From the NCBI RefSeq assembly GCF_025677645.1, contig NZ_CP106879.1, positions 3,472,001 to 3,536,000 on the forward strand: DNA of 64,000 nt. The letters are read 5' to 3'. Source of the stretch: Curtobacterium poinsettiae. GTDB lineage: Bacteria; Actinomycetota; Actinomycetes; Actinomycetales; Microbacteriaceae. Positions 62,938 through 64,000 of this stretch are shown piece by piece (the stretch's first letter is position 1; every line of letters begins with the position of its first letter). The notes under the pieces were generated by a model. It was not told the origin of the DNA. It saw nothing but the letters and a program-made list of their open reading frames with translations, and ran no database searches. The position numbers and the translations under genes are program-made.

Positions 62938-63678
62938 TCAGCCGCCGACCACGTGGATGCCGTAGGCGGCGAAGAACCCGACGACCGCGATGAGGCCCGT
63001 CCACGGGCCGGTCTTCCGGAACGCCTCCGGCAGCATGGTGTCGGCGAGCATCGCCAGGATCGCTCCGGCGGCGACCGCGGTCACGGCGCTCTGCACGCCG
63101 GCGGGTGCCTGCCCGAGGATGGCGTACCCGCCGAGCGCCGACAGGGCGCAGGCGAGGGCGATGGCCCCCCACACCGTGAAGACGTAGCGGGCACCGCGGC
63201 CGTTCGCCTTCATGTCCGAGGTGCTCGACAGCCCCTCCGGCAGGTTCGAGATGATGACGGCCGCGACGACCGCGATGGACAGCGACCCACCGGCGGCGAG
63301 TCCGACGCCCTGCACCGCCGTCTCCGGGATGCCGTCGAGCAACGCGCCGAGGGCGATGCCGAGTCCCGTGCCCGAGCCGGGTGACCCGGCTCCGCTGCGC
63401 TTCTTGCGCGCACCGCGCCGTTCCAGCAGGACGTCGAGGCCGACGTAGACCACCGCTCCACCCAGGAACCCGGCCATCGCCGTCCAGAAGGTGCCGGACC
63501 GGGTGGCCTCGGCGACCAGGTCGAAGGAGAGCGCGGAGATGAGGACGCCGGCGCCGAAGGCGGTGATCGTGGCGACCACGGTGCGCGGCACGCGGACGAA
63601 CCAGGCGATCGCGGCGCCGACGACGAGGGCGAGACCGGAAGCCAGGCCGGCCCCGGATGCCAGGAGGAGGGGATGCAC
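62938..63678 (-). CDS. ZIP family metal transporter
   Basis: 246 residues and eight predicted membrane segments. GLGIALGALLDGIPETAVQGVGLAAGG (TM4) and VIISNLPEGLSSTSDMKANG (TM5) carry the HxxxE-type metal-site helices in the variant form DGIPE and NLPEG typical of bacterial ZIP proteins. It probably imports zinc or another divalent metal; the variant residues make the ion uncertain. GTG 63678 lies 6 nt after a reverse-strand TACACT (leaderless); a longer ATG start at 63744 would extend into the upstream palindrome. Confidence 0.82.
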   Translation of the reverse strand: MHPLLLASGAGLASGLALVVGAAIAWFVRVPRTVVATITAFGAGVLISALSFDLVAEATRSGTFWTAMAGFLGGAVVYVGLDVLLERRGARKKRSGAGSPGSGTGLGIALGALLDGIPETAVQGVGLAAGGSLSIAVVAAVIISNLPEGLSSTSDMKANGRGARYVFTVWGAIALACALSALGGYAILGQAPAGVQSAVTAVAAGAILAMLADTMLPEAFRKTGPWTGLIAVVGFFAAYGIHVVGG

Positions 63679-63745
63679 GGGTCGAGTGTAGGAACCGGAC
63701 GATGCGGACGCGCCAAGGTCGCCCGGACACGATTGCGTGCCCATG

Positions 63746-63796
63746 GTGAGCAGAAGACGTCGGGCGCCCTGGGGCGACCCGACGTCTTCTGCGCAC
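63746..63796. terminator. Covarying palindrome (GTGAGCAG family), copy 4
   Basis: 19-nt arms (63746-63764 and 63778-63796) with one mismatch. The left arm starts GTGAGCAGAAGACGTCG, the same inner sequence as copy 2. It lies downstream of the sugar porter gene. Confidence 0.65.
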
Positions 63797-63816
63797 TCGG
63801 TGCAGCGTGGTGTGAC

Positions 63817-64000
63817 CTAGCGGCGCGACGCCTTCACGGGGACGGTGAAGATGTTGCCGGTGGTGACGCCCTCTTCGACCTCTTCGAGGGTGCGACCGCG
63901 GCTCTCCGGCACGAACTTCCAGATGAAGAGCAGCGCCAGCAGCCCGACGACCCCGAAGCCGAAGAAGGTCCCGGTGATGCCGGTCGCGGCGACGATCGTC
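63817..64000 (-). CDS. MFS sugar porter, C-terminal part
   Basis: Only the last 60 codons are in the window. The reverse translation contains the end of a final transmembrane helix (GVVGLLALLFIWKFVPESRGR) and the motif FVPESRGRTLEEVEEG, which closes transporters of the sugar porter family. The final residues are VPVKASRR. It probably imports a sugar or polyol with protons. The substrate cannot be judged from this fragment. Confidence 0.85.
   Translation of the reverse strand, partial: TIVAATGITGTFFGFGVVGLLALLFIWKFVPESRGRTLEEVEEGVTTGNIFTVPVKASRR

Overview
The window is high-GC actinobacterial chromosome, most like the family Microbacteriaceae and probably close to Curtobacterium. This is inferred from gene content (a DUF7882 small protein, an rsmI/pmt divergent pair, class I HMG-CoA reductase in a mevalonate operon, GT39/GtrA-type glycosyltransferases) and from start-site architecture, not from a database search. 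Many genes appear leaderless: a -10 box of the form TANNNT ends about 6-8 nt before an ATG or GTG with no Shine-Dalgarno sequence. No rRNA, tRNA, CRISPR array, prophage or transposase was recognised.

Layout. 0-13 kb: start of rsmI, divergent protein O-mannosyltransferase, a TetR regulator divergent from a DHA2-type drug exporter, a two-domain sulfurtransferase, an epimerase/P-loop kinase pair, a YyaL-like thioredoxin-domain protein and the RNA helicase HrpA. 13-22 kb: small enzymes (VOC proteins, YbaK, CAT-like acyltransferase), a coupled SRPBCC/DUF4166 pair, two coupled Gfo/Idh/MocA oxidoreductases with a LacI regulator, and two coupled alpha/beta hydrolases. 22-31 kb: a frameshifted RibD/DHFR-family gene, type II NADH dehydrogenase, an acyltransferase-3 membrane protein, an FAD monooxygenase, a UbiA prenyltransferase, an acyl-CoA ligase, and a LysR/EamA divergent pair. 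31-43 kb: a NarL-type two-component system, a fructosamine-kinase-like gene, a GT39 glycosyltransferase followed by an OmpR-type two-component system, a DUF3800-like singleton, a secreted protein facing a LuxR regulator, and a GT2-GtrA glycosyltransferase.

43-50.5 kb holds the most unusual locus: a glutamate synthase large-subunit-like gene of about 1872 codons, broken by one apparent missing G, with a long C-terminal extension. It overlaps by 4 nt a CysJ-type diflavin reductase where gltD would be expected. 51-55.4 kb carries a DUF7882 protein, a hydrolase, a MAB_1171c-like membrane protein with an HEXXH peptidase, and an ArsR/SRPBCC pair with a perfect operator palindrome over the ArsR start codon. 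55.4-60.7 kb is a tightly overlapping five-gene mevalonate operon (mvaK1-mvaD-mvaK2-mvaA-mvaS). 60.8-64 kb is the OhrR/Ohr peroxide module, a quinone oxidoreductase, a ZIP transporter and the end of a sugar porter.

Several families of intergenic palindromes recur. One long perfect inverted repeat sits between each of three convergent gene pairs. A second family, with conserved GTGAGCAG ends and co-varying inner stems, sits at the 3' ends of co-directional genes. A third, REP-like family sometimes supplies stop codons or C-terminal codons. Two of the disrupted genes carry their indel in a G homopolymer, so sequencing error and true decay must be distinguished.
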